Part shown: positions 1 through 5,616 of the stretch, in pieces
How the letters are laid out: the number at the start of each line of letters is the position of its first letter
Numbering within the stretch: position 1 is the stretch's first letter
Assembly: GCA_005880075.1 (NCBI GenBank)
Contig: VBJT01000195.1
Location: forward strand, 1 to 8,316
Source of the DNA: Chloroflexota bacterium
GTDB taxonomy: Bacteria; Chloroflexota; Dehalococcoidia; SM23-28-2; RBG-16-64-32
Reading direction: 5' to 3'
Length of the DNA stretch: 8,316 nucleotides
Position numbers and translations under genes: made by a program
Notes under the pieces: generated by a model
Told to the model about the DNA's origin: nothing
Database searches by the model: none
The model's input: the letters and a program-made list of their open reading frames with translations, nothing else

Positions 1-359
1 AAGGTCGGGTCGAGCGCGTGCTCGACGTCAATGTAAGCCGACAGCCCGCCGGCCCGCTGCGCCTGGGCGATGATGTGCATCGCCACCGTAGACTTGCCGG
101 CCATCTCCGGCCCGAAGATCTCGGTGATTCGTCCGCGCGGAATACCGCCCCCGAGCGCGATATCGAGCGCCAGGGAACCGGTCGGGATCGTCTCGACCGT
201 CATCTTGGCGGAGACTTCGCCCAATCTCATGATGGAGCCTCTACCAAATTGCTTTTCAATTTGACCGATCGCCAAATCAAGTGCGCGCAGACGCTCGTCT
301 CCCTCACCAGTATTGTTCTGCATCATTGTTGCCGTGGCCGTTCCGTTATTTCGCCCCAT
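1..359 (-). CDS. recA: RecA recombinase, N-terminal part (runs off the left edge)
   Basis: RecA forms ATP-dependent filaments on single-stranded DNA, drives homologous strand exchange and triggers LexA self-cleavage in the SOS response. About 119 N-terminal residues are present out of a usual 340-350; the rest lies beyond position 1. Visible RecA hallmarks are IEKQFGRGSIMRLG (about residues 34-47), IPTGSLALDIALGGG (58-72), the Walker A loop GPEMAGKST (83-91) and YIDVEHALDP (109-118). The ATG at 359-357 follows AAAGGAG with about 6 bases between, which fixes the start. A short polar N-terminal tail rich in T, N and M (residues 1-20) precedes the conserved helix. The Walker A loop differs from the usual GPESSGKTT at three positions but keeps the invariant G, G and K. 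It is the last gene of the minus-strand yggS-proC-yggT-recA series. The family assignment is certain. Confidence 0.97.
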   Translation of the reverse strand, partial: MGRNNGTATATMMQNNTGEGDERLRALDLAIGQIEKQFGRGSIMRLGEVSAKMTVETIPTGSLALDIALGGGIPRGRITEIFGPEMAGKSTVAMHIIAQAQRAGGLSAYIDVEHALDPT

Positions 360-392
360 GCTTTGCTCCTTTGCTTGCTCGAAATCCACGGC

Positions 393-422
393 ATCGTAGC
401 ATCGCCCTTCGCCGCCTCACAA
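393..422 (-). promoter_or_regulatory. Candidate recA promoter
   Basis: On the minus strand TTGTGA (422-417) and TACGAT (398-393) are separated by 18 bases. Each matches four of six positions of the sigma70-type -35 and -10 consensus. Initiation would fall near 386, giving a leader of about 27 bases that contains the recA ribosome binding site. Both boxes lie in the 112-bp gap between yggT and recA. The match is moderate and unsupported by conservation data. Confidence 0.35.
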
Positions 423-450
423 TGGGCAAATGGCACTAATTCGACAAAAT

Positions 451-465
451 GGGTTCGTTTAACCC
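451..465. other. Small inverted repeat GGGTT-N5-AACCC just after yggT
   Basis: The arms GGGTT (451-455) and AACCC (461-465) flank a 5-base spacer, 6 bases beyond the yggT stop codon. Read on the minus strand the hairpin is followed by ATTTTG, so it could act as a weak terminator or attenuator between yggT and recA. It could equally be part of a recA operator such as a LexA site, since GTT-N5-AAC is contained in it. The stem is too short for a firm call. Confidence 0.2.
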
Positions 466-471
466 CCATAG

Positions 472-723
472 TTAACCGACCGAGAACGACGCTCTGAGGA
501 CGAATGTCAGCGCGAACAAAGCGATCATGGGCGAGAGATCGAACATACCGATGCGCGGCATGATCGACCTAATGGGCGCCAGTATCGGCTCTGTGATCTC
601 GTGGATGAAATTGTGCAGTGGATTGCTAGGATTATAGCCGACCCATGATAAGACAACGCGAATCATAATCGCCACCCAAAGGATCCCGGCAAGTATCCGA
701 ACGAAGAGTGCAAGCGCTTCTAT
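472..723 (-). CDS. yggT: YggT family small membrane protein, probable AUA start
   Basis: YggT/YlmG proteins are small inner-membrane proteins, linked in some bacteria to osmotic tolerance or cell division and in plastids to thylakoid biogenesis. The 83-residue reading has two hydrophobic segments (about 4-28 and 60-80) joined by the family motif TEPILAPIRSIMP (44-56). The first ATG/GTG/TTG in frame is GTG at 675, which would remove the first 16 residues and half of the first membrane helix (ALALFVRILAGILW). The frame stays open upstream into proC without a canonical start. AGGGGG (735-730) stands 6 bases before ATA (723-721), and that codon overlaps the proC stop in the motif ATAG, as ATGA overlaps commonly do. 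I infer AUA initiation coupled to proC, or a changed or misread ATG. The family call is firm; the start is not. Confidence 0.82.
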   Translation of the reverse strand: MEALALFVRILAGILWVAIMIRVVLSWVGYNPSNPLHNFIHEITEPILAPIRSIMPRIGMFDLSPMIALFALTFVLRASFSVG

Positions 724-1526
724 TTTTGACCCCCTAAGGTCTTCGCCTTCTCGTACGCCGCTTCGACCGCGTGCAGAAAGGCCGCCCGCACGCCTGCCTC
801 CTCGAGTTCCATTAGCCCCTCGGTCGTCGTCCCTCCTGGCGAGGTCACTTGGTTGCGCAGCTCCGCCGGGTGCTTTCCTGTCTCGAGCGCATATCGCGCC
901 GAACCGAGGACGGTCTGGAGCACCATCGGCACCGCCGTTTCCCGGCGGAGGCCGATGTGGACAGCCGCGTCGATGAGCGCTTCGATGACGAGAAAGACGT
1001 AGGCGGGCCCGCTCGAGCTAACGGCAGTCGCCATGTCGATGTACCTCTCGTCAGCGACATAGATCTCCTGTCCGAGGACTGAGAGGACGGTGCGTACGGA
1101 TTCGCGCGCCGAGTCTGGTACCGCCTCGGTCGCCGTCCAGACCGTCATTCCTTCGCCGATCTGAGCCGGGGTGTTTGGAATTGCGCGCACAATCGCCTCA
1201 TGCTTGAGCGCTGATCGGATTGCATCGATCGGGACGCCCGCCATGATCGACATAACAGTCTGTTTGCCGTTCAGGTTCGAGTTGAGAGCTCGGCCGGCGG
1301 CTGGAAACTCCTGCGGCTTCACGGCGAGCATGACAATATCGCTCTGAGATGAGACGGCAGCCGGCTCTGCGGCGACTCTGACGCCGTATGTCTTCGCGAG
1401 ATGATCACGGCGCCCCGCGGAGATATCGCAAGCCGCGATATCGGCCGGCGAGACGACGGCCTTATCGAGCACGCCCGCAATGATCGCCTCGCCCATGACC
1501 CCGGCGCCGATAAAGGCCAGTTTCAT
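720..1526 (-). CDS. proC: Pyrroline-5-carboxylate reductase
   Basis: Catalyses the last step of proline synthesis, NAD(P)H-dependent reduction of 1-pyrroline-5-carboxylate to L-proline, in the cytoplasm. The 268 residues match the usual family length. An N-terminal Rossmann motif FIGAGVMGEA (5-14) binds the nucleotide. Further conserved blocks are LAVKPQ (67-72), RAIPNTPAQIGEGMT (114-128), SSSGPAYVF (170-178) and the C-terminal signature VTSPGGTTTEGL (227-238), which shapes the substrate pocket. The ATG at 1526-1524 directly follows the TAG stop of yggS with no gap and only a weak upstream purine run (GGGGAA), so translation is probably coupled. The stop TAG overlaps the proposed ATA start of yggT. 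The yggS-proC-yggT order also occurs in Pseudomonas, which supports all three calls. Confidence 0.97.
   Translation of the reverse strand: MKLAFIGAGVMGEAIIAGVLDKAVVSPADIAACDISAGRRDHLAKTYGVRVAAEPAAVSSQSDIVMLAVKPQEFPAAGRALNSNLNGKQTVMSIMAGVPIDAIRSALKHEAIVRAIPNTPAQIGEGMTVWTATEAVPDSARESVRTVLSVLGQEIYVADERYIDMATAVSSSGPAYVFLVIEALIDAAVHIGLRRETAVPMVLQTVLGSARYALETGKHPAELRNQVTSPGGTTTEGLMELEEAGVRAAFLHAVEAAYEKAKTLGGQK
730..735 (-). promoter_or_regulatory. Ribosome binding site that places the yggT start at ATA
   Basis: AGGGGG on the minus strand lies inside the last codons of proC and ends 6 bases before the ATA codon at 723-721. No comparable purine run precedes the GTG at 675 at suitable distance; the preceding bases there are CCGGGATCCTTTGG, which code for conserved hydrophobic residues. 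Confidence 0.5.
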
Positions 1527-2198
1527 CTAAGCCCGTTCCCCGAAGATAGCGCGGCCAACTCGCACGTGTGTGGCGCCTTCCTCGACCGCGACTTCGAAAT
1601 CGTCGCTCATGCCTATCGATAGCTCGTGCAGACCCAAGCGCTCCGTTGCCTCGCGTAGGTGCCGGAAGTGCGGCCGCACGTCCTCAGCGTGTGCGGCCAA
1701 AGGAGCCACCGTCATGAGGCCACGCACGGCTAGATTCGGAAGAAGCGCGATAGCGGCACCTTCTCGATTGAGTTGAGCGGGGGAGAGGCCGAACTTCGTG
1801 CCCTCGCCCGTGATATTTACTTCGAGGAAGATGGGTACGGGCTTCGTAGCGCGACGCGAAATGGCTTCAGCCAGGTGGAGCGAGTCCACAGAATGAATTA
1901 TATCAAAGAGCCCCAATGCGCTCTTGATCTTGTTCGTCTGCAGGTGGCCAACCATGTGCCACGTCACGAGCGCGTTGATATCGGCCAGTGATGGCTGCTT
2001 GGCCTCTGCTTCTTGTACCCGGTTCTCCCCTAGGTGGTGGACGCCTGCCTCAACGGCTTCACGTATGGCATCAGCCGCGATGCCTTTCGTCACCGCTACC
2101 AGGGTGATCTCTCCAGGCGACCGGCCGCTCCGCTCACAGGCGGACGCGATCCGCCGGCAGACGTCTTCGACGCGTTCGGCGATGCTCGGGGTGCCCAC
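1527..2198 (-). CDS. yggS: YggS family PLP-binding homeostasis protein
   Basis: YggS/PLPBP proteins bind pyridoxal 5'-phosphate on a single TIM-barrel domain without known catalysis and maintain PLP and amino-acid balance. With the GTG start at 2198 the protein has 223 residues, typical of the family. Motifs: LVAVTK with the PLP lysine at 38, HLGENRVQEAEAK (55-67), HMVGHLQTNK (81-90), HSVDS (102-106), the phosphate-binding region GLMTVAP (160-166), and LSIGMSDDFEVAVEEG (193-208) followed by VRVGRAIFG (212-220). The frame is open 73 codons further upstream, but that stretch lies opposite the divergent regulator and lacks family similarity, so I trimmed it. No Shine-Dalgarno sequence precedes the GTG; a TATACT box ends 6 bases before it, suggesting a leaderless transcript. 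First gene of the yggS-proC-yggT block. Confidence 0.95.
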   Translation of the reverse strand: MGTPSIAERVEDVCRRIASACERSGRSPGEITLVAVTKGIAADAIREAVEAGVHHLGENRVQEAEAKQPSLADINALVTWHMVGHLQTNKIKSALGLFDIIHSVDSLHLAEAISRRATKPVPIFLEVNITGEGTKFGLSPAQLNREGAAIALLPNLAVRGLMTVAPLAAHAEDVRPHFRHLREATERLGLHELSIGMSDDFEVAVEEGATHVRVGRAIFGERA

Positions 2199-2203
2199 GA
2201 CCG

Positions 2204-2213
2204 AAGTATACTT
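2204..2213. promoter_or_regulatory. Palindrome AAGTATACTT in the divergent promoter gap
   Basis: This perfect 10-bp palindrome sits in the middle of the 33 bases between yggS (minus) and the WYL regulator (plus). Because it is symmetric it supplies a -10 like TATACT on both strands: 2207-2212 on plus and 2210-2205 on minus. Transcription towards yggS would start at about 2198, the GTG start itself. Transcription towards the regulator would start near 2219, before GTG 2223 or ATG 2232. No convincing -35 box is visible on either strand. The symmetry also makes it a candidate operator for the regulator. Palindromes of this size are common by chance; the position is the argument. Confidence 0.4.
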
Positions 2214-2231
2214 GGCGTTACCGTGAAGCAG

Positions 2232-3152
2232 ATGGACCGCCGGCTCCTCATCCTCACGCGGCTGCGCGAGGAAACCGCGTTCCGGGCGGCTGATCTCGCG
2301 AAGGAGTGCGAGTGCTCGGTGCGTACGGTTTATCGCGATGTCGACGCACTCTGCCAGGCGGGTGTGCCCGTCGCCGCGATGCCCGGCGAGGGCTATCGCC
2401 TCGCTCCCGGGTACCACCTCCCGCCGATCGCGTTCACTGTCGAAGAGGCTGTCCAGCTTCTGCTCGGCAGCGATCTAGCGCACGGCCTCGGCACTCCCGA
2501 GCAGCGAGAGGCGGCACGCTCCGCGGCGGCGAAGGTCGAGGCGGCGCTCCGGCCGGATACGAGGGCAGAGACCGACCGCCTACGGCAGCGCATTCGCGTA
2601 TCCGACTGGCTGCGGCGCGAACCGACGCCGTGGCTTTCACTCCTCCAGCAGGCAGTTGCGCACGACCAGGTGCTTTGGCTGCAGTACCACTCATTCAGCT
2701 CGGACGAGCTTACGGAGCGCAAGATCGAGCCCTACTCGCTGATCTTCTACGGCGAGGACTGGCATGTCGTCGGCTACTGCCGCCTGCGCGAAGGGATGCG
2801 CGACTTTCGCGCTAGCCGCATTCGCGATGCGCAGCTTTTGCCCGAGCGGTTCGAGCGAATGGCGGGCATGCTTCTGGCCGAGGACCGGGGCCACAGCACC
2901 CCCGAAGAGGTCCGAATTTGGGTAGAGCGAGCCATTGTGCCGTGGGCGCGCGAGACACCGGCTTTCGGCTTCGACCGGGAAGAGCCGGCTGAGGGAGGCG
3001 CGGTCTTCATCTACCGCGCGTGGGACTTGCGTCGACTGCTGCCGTGGGTGCTCAGCTGGGGCGCCTCCGCGCGCGTGCTGGCCCCGGCACATGTCGCCGA
3101 CCGCGTCCACCAGGAAGCCGCGGCCCTCGCTCAGCGCTACGCTGAAGCGTAG
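2232..3152 (+). CDS. WYL-domain (YafY/DeoR-type) transcriptional regulator
   Basis: A DNA-binding regulator of the helix-turn-helix plus WYL class; WYL domains sense small ligands or nucleic acids. From ATG 2232 the protein has 306 residues, normal for the class. Residues 1-60 form the HTH: RRLLILTRLREE, then AADLAKECECSVRTVYRDV (19-37) containing the recognition helix, and a wing AGVPVAAMPGEGYRL (43-57). The WYL domain spans about 130-205; its name-giving triad reads W177-H178-V179 in GEDWHVVGYC, followed by the usual FRASRI (192-197). The C-terminal WCX extension (about 225-300) is present. GTG 2223 is an alternative start three codons earlier; neither has a strong ribosome binding site. 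It lies divergently from yggS and 89 bp upstream of the VOC gene array, in the same direction, so it may regulate the array or itself. Confidence 0.92.
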   Translation: MDRRLLILTRLREETAFRAADLAKECECSVRTVYRDVDALCQAGVPVAAMPGEGYRLAPGYHLPPIAFTVEEAVQLLLGSDLAHGLGTPEQREAARSAAAKVEAALRPDTRAETDRLRQRIRVSDWLRREPTPWLSLLQQAVAHDQVLWLQYHSFSSDELTERKIEPYSLIFYGEDWHVVGYCRLREGMRDFRASRIRDAQLLPERFERMAGMLLAEDRGHSTPEEVRIWVERAIVPWARETPAFGFDREEPAEGGAVFIYRAWDLRRLLPWVLSWGASARVLAPAHVADRVHQEAAALAQRYAEA

Positions 3153-3183
3153 GTCAACGATTTTCGTATCCGCCAAGGTCCAC

Positions 3184-3199
3184 TGACACTATGCTGTCA
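3184..3199. promoter_or_regulatory. Inverted repeat TGACA-N6-TGTCA upstream of the VOC array
   Basis: The arms TGACA (3184-3188) and TGTCA (3195-3199) are perfect complements, separated by CTATGC. A further TGTCAA occurs at 3219-3224, 24 bases after the TGTCAA that begins at 3195. The repeat is in the 89-bp gap between the regulator and the first VOC gene, 43 bases before its start codon, a suitable place for an operator or for a promoter embedding CTGACA (3183-3188, five of six -35 matches). No well-spaced -10 box was found, so only the repeat is claimed. Five-base arms arise easily by chance. Confidence 0.35.
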
Positions 3200-3241
3200 A
3201 TCACGCCTCGTAATCTCGTGTCAAATGAAAGGAGGCACCGG

Positions 3242-3625
3242 ATGATTCAGCGAAATACCCCCGAGCTGTGGGTTCGCGATATTGAAGAGGCGATCCGTTT
3301 CTATACAGAGACGCTTGGCTTTCGGGTCGAAGCGCGCATGCCGGAAGATCAGACGAAGCCGGTTGAGTGGGCGATGGTCGCCAATGGCAACGCGTCATTC
3401 ATGTTCCAACACCGGGATGAGCCAAAGTTAACGGACGCTGTCGCCTTCTATCTCTTTGTGGACGATGTAGACGCCACGGTTGAAGACCTTCGCTCTCGCG
3501 GAGCCGCGCTCGAAGGGCCGGTGGACCAGTTTTACGGATACCGCGAGGTAACGGTAACCGACCCGAGCGGCTACAAGCTGGTGTTCACTGCGCCCGTCCC
3601 GGCGACGTTGAGCGCAGGCGCGTAG
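3242..3625 (+). CDS. VOC (glyoxalase/bleomycin-resistance) superfamily protein 1
   Basis: VOC proteins use paired beta-alpha-beta-beta-beta modules as metal-dependent dioxygenases, isomerases, lyases or ligand-sequestering resistance proteins. From ATG 3242 the protein has 127 residues. Two modules are visible: TPELWVRDIEEAIRFYTETLGF (about 6-27, the VOC entry strand and helix) and FYLFVDDVDATVEDLRSRG (69-87), ending in VTVTDPSGYKLVF (103-115). In that last strand the metal-ligand Glu of typical DPDGxxIEF motifs is replaced (KLVF), so a metal-free, bleomycin-resistance-like role is possible. AAAGGAGG (3228-3235), 6 bases before this ATG, fixes the start; the in-frame ATG at 3191 has no such site. 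First gene of the nine-gene array; the next VOC gene begins 21 bases after its stop. Substrate unknown. Confidence 0.9.
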   Translation: MIQRNTPELWVRDIEEAIRFYTETLGFRVEARMPEDQTKPVEWAMVANGNASFMFQHRDEPKLTDAVAFYLFVDDVDATVEDLRSRGAALEGPVDQFYGYREVTVTDPSGYKLVFTAPVPATLSAGA

Positions 3626-3646
3626 CCTGAGTAGAGAGGAATCAAG

Positions 3647-3959
3647 ATGAAGATCAACACGTTTCTCATAAACTTAACCAGCGAAGAACCCGGACATGGG
3701 CGAGGGCGCTTTCCACGCCGGCGGCGCCGTCATCGCCATCGATAGCCACAGCGAGACAAAAGGAGCGACTAAGGAGCCGCAGCGCGTGCTGATCGACTTC
3801 TTTGTCGACGACCTGAGGAAGGAGCAGTCGCGCCTCGAGAGCAAAGGCGTCAAGTTCCTGCGCACGGCGGGCAAGGAGTGGTGGGGCGGCATCATCTCAA
3901 CCTTTCAGGACCCGGACGGCAACTACTGCCAGCTCATCGAGTACAAGCCGGAGGCGTAG
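3647..3959 (+). pseudogene. VOC superfamily protein 2, broken by an internal deletion
   Basis: The start is intact: AGAGGA lies 8 bases before ATG 3647, and MKINTFLINLTSEEP is a normal VOC first strand. Around 3684-3695 the frame changes. The original frame then gives an arginine-rich run (GRGRFPRRRRR) and no fold, while the next frame carries the rest of the protein from PDMGEGAFHAGG to the end, including VLIDFFVDDL and the closing DPDGNYCQLIEY with the conserved Glu. The first VOC helix, normally of the form FYRDxLGLP, is missing altogether. Spacing in related proteins suggests about 50 bases lost, a number not divisible by three. The surviving piece alone, from ATG 3696, would be 87 residues with no ribosome binding site. 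I therefore call a recent pseudogene; an assembly deletion or a translated fragment are alternatives. Confidence 0.75.
3950..3954 (+). promoter_or_regulatory. Ribosome binding site that places the VOC 3 start at ACG
   Basis: GGAGG lies in the final codons of VOC 2 and ends 6 bases before ACG 3961. The spacing is ideal for a start codon at that position and for no other codon nearby, which is the main reason for placing the VOC 3 start there. Confidence 0.55.
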
Positions 3960-3960
3960 G

Positions 3961-4371
3961 ACGGAGGTTCGCTTCGTCGCCGGCGTTACTCCAATTGTTG
4001 AAAGTTCCGCCCGGGCTCGCGACTTCTATGGAGAGAAGCTGGGCCTTCCTGTCAGGGCGGAAGAGGGTGACTACTCCGTCGCCGAACTTGAGGGCGTGAA
4101 GCACTTTGGGCTTTGGACTCTCCGTGATGCAGCAATGAGCATGTTTGGGCGAGAAGAATGGCCGGCGGACCTCATCCGGCCGCAGGTGACGATCGAGTTC
4201 GAGGTGGATGACGTGTCTGCGGCCGTCGCGGAGCTGAGATCGCGTGGGATCGAGGTCCGGCAGGATGCGAAAGTCGAACCTTGGGGACAGACGACGGCCC
4301 GGTTGCTCAGCCCGGAGGGCATACTGCTGGGTCTGACGTATACTCCCTGGCTGCGAGAGGGTAAGGAGTAA
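3961..4371 (+). CDS. VOC superfamily protein 3, canonical start codon missing
   Basis: Read from ACG 3961 this is a complete 136-residue VOC protein: VRFVAGVTPIV (3-13), the defining helix ARARDFYGEKLGLPV (17-31), VTIEFEVDDVSAAVAELRSRG (76-96) and a final strand LLSPEGILLGLTY (115-127). The frame has no ATG, GTG or TTG between the VOC 2 stop and GTG 4096, and starting at 4096 would discard the entire first beta-alpha unit. GGAGG is set 6 bases before ACG, one base away from ATG. The Glu metal ligand of the last strand is replaced by Gly (ILLGL), so metal catalysis is doubtful. Only 1 base separates it from the VOC 2 stop and 2 bases from the next gene. It may be a working gene with ACG initiation, a decaying gene, or an ATG miscalled as ACG. 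The short form 4096-4371 (91 residues) is the conservative alternative. Confidence 0.75.
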   Translation, partial: TEVRFVAGVTPIVESSARARDFYGEKLGLPVRAEEGDYSVAELEGVKHFGLWTLRDAAMSMFGREEWPADLIRPQVTIEFEVDDVSAAVAELRSRGIEVRQDAKVEPWGQTTARLLSPEGILLGLTYTPWLREGKE

Positions 4372-4373
4372 AC

Positions 4374-4835
4374 ATGGTCATGGTCACTCACATCACTGGC
4401 CTCGATGCCCTCCGCGCCGTCTCCGAGGGCAGCGCGGAAACTCCTCCAGCCGCTGCTCTCCTTGGCTGGAAAGCTCTCGATCTCCAGCCCGGCCGTGTCC
4501 GGGTACAGTACACGGCTCGGCCGGACTTCTGCAACCCGCACGGCGCCATTCAGGGCGGCTTCCTCGCGGCTATGCTCGACGATGCGATGGGCCCGGCGCT
4601 ATTCACCACGCTCCCTGCCCATCAGTTCGCCCCAACGATCGAGATGAAGGTCAATTTCGTTCGCGCGGCGAGGCCTGGCGCGATCATCGCCGAAGGCGTT
4701 CTCGTTCACAAGACCAGCTCGATCGCCTTCCTCGAAGGCAAGCTGACGACGACGGATGGAGAGCTTATCGCGACGGCAACAGCGACGGCTCGCATCTTCG
4801 ACCCCAGCACGAGCGCGAATGGACATACCCGGTAA
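4374..4835 (+). CDS. PaaI-family hotdog-fold thioesterase
   Basis: Likely hydrolyses acyl-CoA thioesters in the cytoplasm; PaaI/4HBT enzymes often serve aromatic or fatty-acid breakdown by freeing CoA from dead-end thioesters. The 153 residues fit a single hotdog domain. The central signature runs NPHGAIQGGFLAAMLDDAMG (54-73), holding the conserved Asn, HG, QGG (in place of the usual HGG) and the acidic catalytic position at D69/D70. It is followed by PTIEMKVNFVRAARPG (87-102) and a long core strand region to about 143. AAGGAG (4363-4368) lies 5 bases before ATG 4374, preferred over the in-frame ATG 4380. The gene begins 2 bases after VOC 3 and its end overlaps the SDR gene by 17 bases, both signs of a shared transcript. 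Substrate unknown. Confidence 0.9.
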   Translation: MVMVTHITGLDALRAVSEGSAETPPAAALLGWKALDLQPGRVRVQYTARPDFCNPHGAIQGGFLAAMLDDAMGPALFTTLPAHQFAPTIEMKVNFVRAARPGAIIAEGVLVHKTSSIAFLEGKLTTTDGELIATATATARIFDPSTSANGHTR

Positions 4836-5616
4836 AGTCGCACTCGTCACGGGTGCCGGCTACGGCATCGGGCGCGGAATCGCGCGGCAACTTGCTGCCG
4901 CCGGCGCCGCAGTCGTCGTTAACGACGTGCACGCCGAGCACGGTCGCGAGACCGTGGATATGATCGAGTCGGAGGGCGGCAAAGGGGCGTTCGTTCACGC
5001 GGACGCTACGCGAGACGATGAGATCCAGCGCATGGTAGTCTTTGCCGAGGAGAGCTTCGGTGGGCTCGATATCCTCGCCAACAACGCCGGCCCGCACGGC
5101 AGTCGGCCTTACTTCCCCGACGGGGCACCCGAGCGCTGGCTGCCGATCGTCGACAGCTTCTTGCGCGCCGTAATGCTCACCACTTATCGCGGCATTGAAG
5201 CGATCGGCAAGCGCGGCGGCGGAACGGTTGTCAGCATCTCGTCCTCCGCCGGCGTAGGCTTCAGGCCTTACGACTACGCCGAGTACGCTGCGGCCAAGGC
5301 CGGAGTCATTCGTATGACGGCATCTCTCGGCCGGTTGAAGGAACAGATGGGAATTTCCGTAAACTGCATCTGCCCGGGTTGGGTAGCGACAGAGGGAGTA
5401 CGCAGTTCTCTTGCGGACTGGAGTAATGAACAGAAGCGCGCGGCCGGCGTACCCGATCCAATGCTGACGCCGGAGGATATCGGGGACGCGGTTCTTTACT
5501 TCGTTCGTGACGACTCCCTCGCCGGCCGGATCATGCTTTACTACGAGCCCGGCAAGTGCCGCATCATACCTAGCGACCTCGATCTGTTCGAGCTGAGTGA
5601 GGAAGTCTCGTTGTGA
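4819..5616 (+). CDS. Short-chain dehydrogenase/reductase (SDR)
   Basis: A classical SDR that oxidises or reduces an alcohol/carbonyl pair with NAD(P). From ATG 4819 it has 265 residues, the normal length. Cofactor motif TGAGYGIG (11-18); D36 after the second strand (VVVNDVH) favours NAD(H) over NADP(H). NNAG is at 88-91, the catalytic serine in SISSSAG (139-145), and the catalytic pair Tyr156/Lys160 in YAAAK. PG at 186-187 follows VNCIC. The C-terminus (YYEPGKCRIIPSDLDLFEL) departs from the usual GxxxxVDGG ending, so the substrate cap is unusual. An upstream in-frame ATG at 4756 adds 21 basic residues inside the thioesterase gene and is unlikely. The start overlaps the thioesterase end by 17 bases, and the stop overlaps the next start in GTGA. 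Confidence 0.93.
   Translation: MDIPGKVALVTGAGYGIGRGIARQLAAAGAAVVVNDVHAEHGRETVDMIESEGGKGAFVHADATRDDEIQRMVVFAEESFGGLDILANNAGPHGSRPYFPDGAPERWLPIVDSFLRAVMLTTYRGIEAIGKRGGGTVVSISSSAGVGFRPYDYAEYAAAKAGVIRMTASLGRLKEQMGISVNCICPGWVATEGVRSSLADWSNEQKRAAGVPDPMLTPEDIGDAVLYFVRDDSLAGRIMLYYEPGKCRIIPSDLDLFELSEEVSL

Noticed and set aside
18..497. Plus-strand open frame of 159 codons
   Set aside because: It lies opposite recA and its leader; the peptide has no family resemblance, and the minus-strand reading is unmistakable RecA.
2034..2231. N-terminal extension of the WYL regulator by 66 codons (start at 2034)
   Set aside because: It runs opposite the start of yggS and precedes the natural HTH start; the family normally begins at the MDRRLLIL position.
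2199..2417. N-terminal extension of yggS by 73 codons (start at 2417)
   Set aside because: The extension is antisense to the HTH part of the WYL regulator, does not resemble YggS and would make the protein too long; GTG 2198 gives the usual length.
2691..3176. Minus-strand open frame of 161 codons
   Set aside because: Antisense shadow of the WYL regulator; GC-rich genes often leave such frames open.
3191..3241. VOC 1 starting at ATG 3191
   Set aside because: This ATG lies within the inverted repeat, has no ribosome binding site, and adds 17 residues before the natural VOC strand; ATG 3242 has AAAGGAGG.
4071..4541. Minus-strand open frame of 156 codons
   Set aside because: Antisense to VOC 3 and the thioesterase, both with recognisable motifs.
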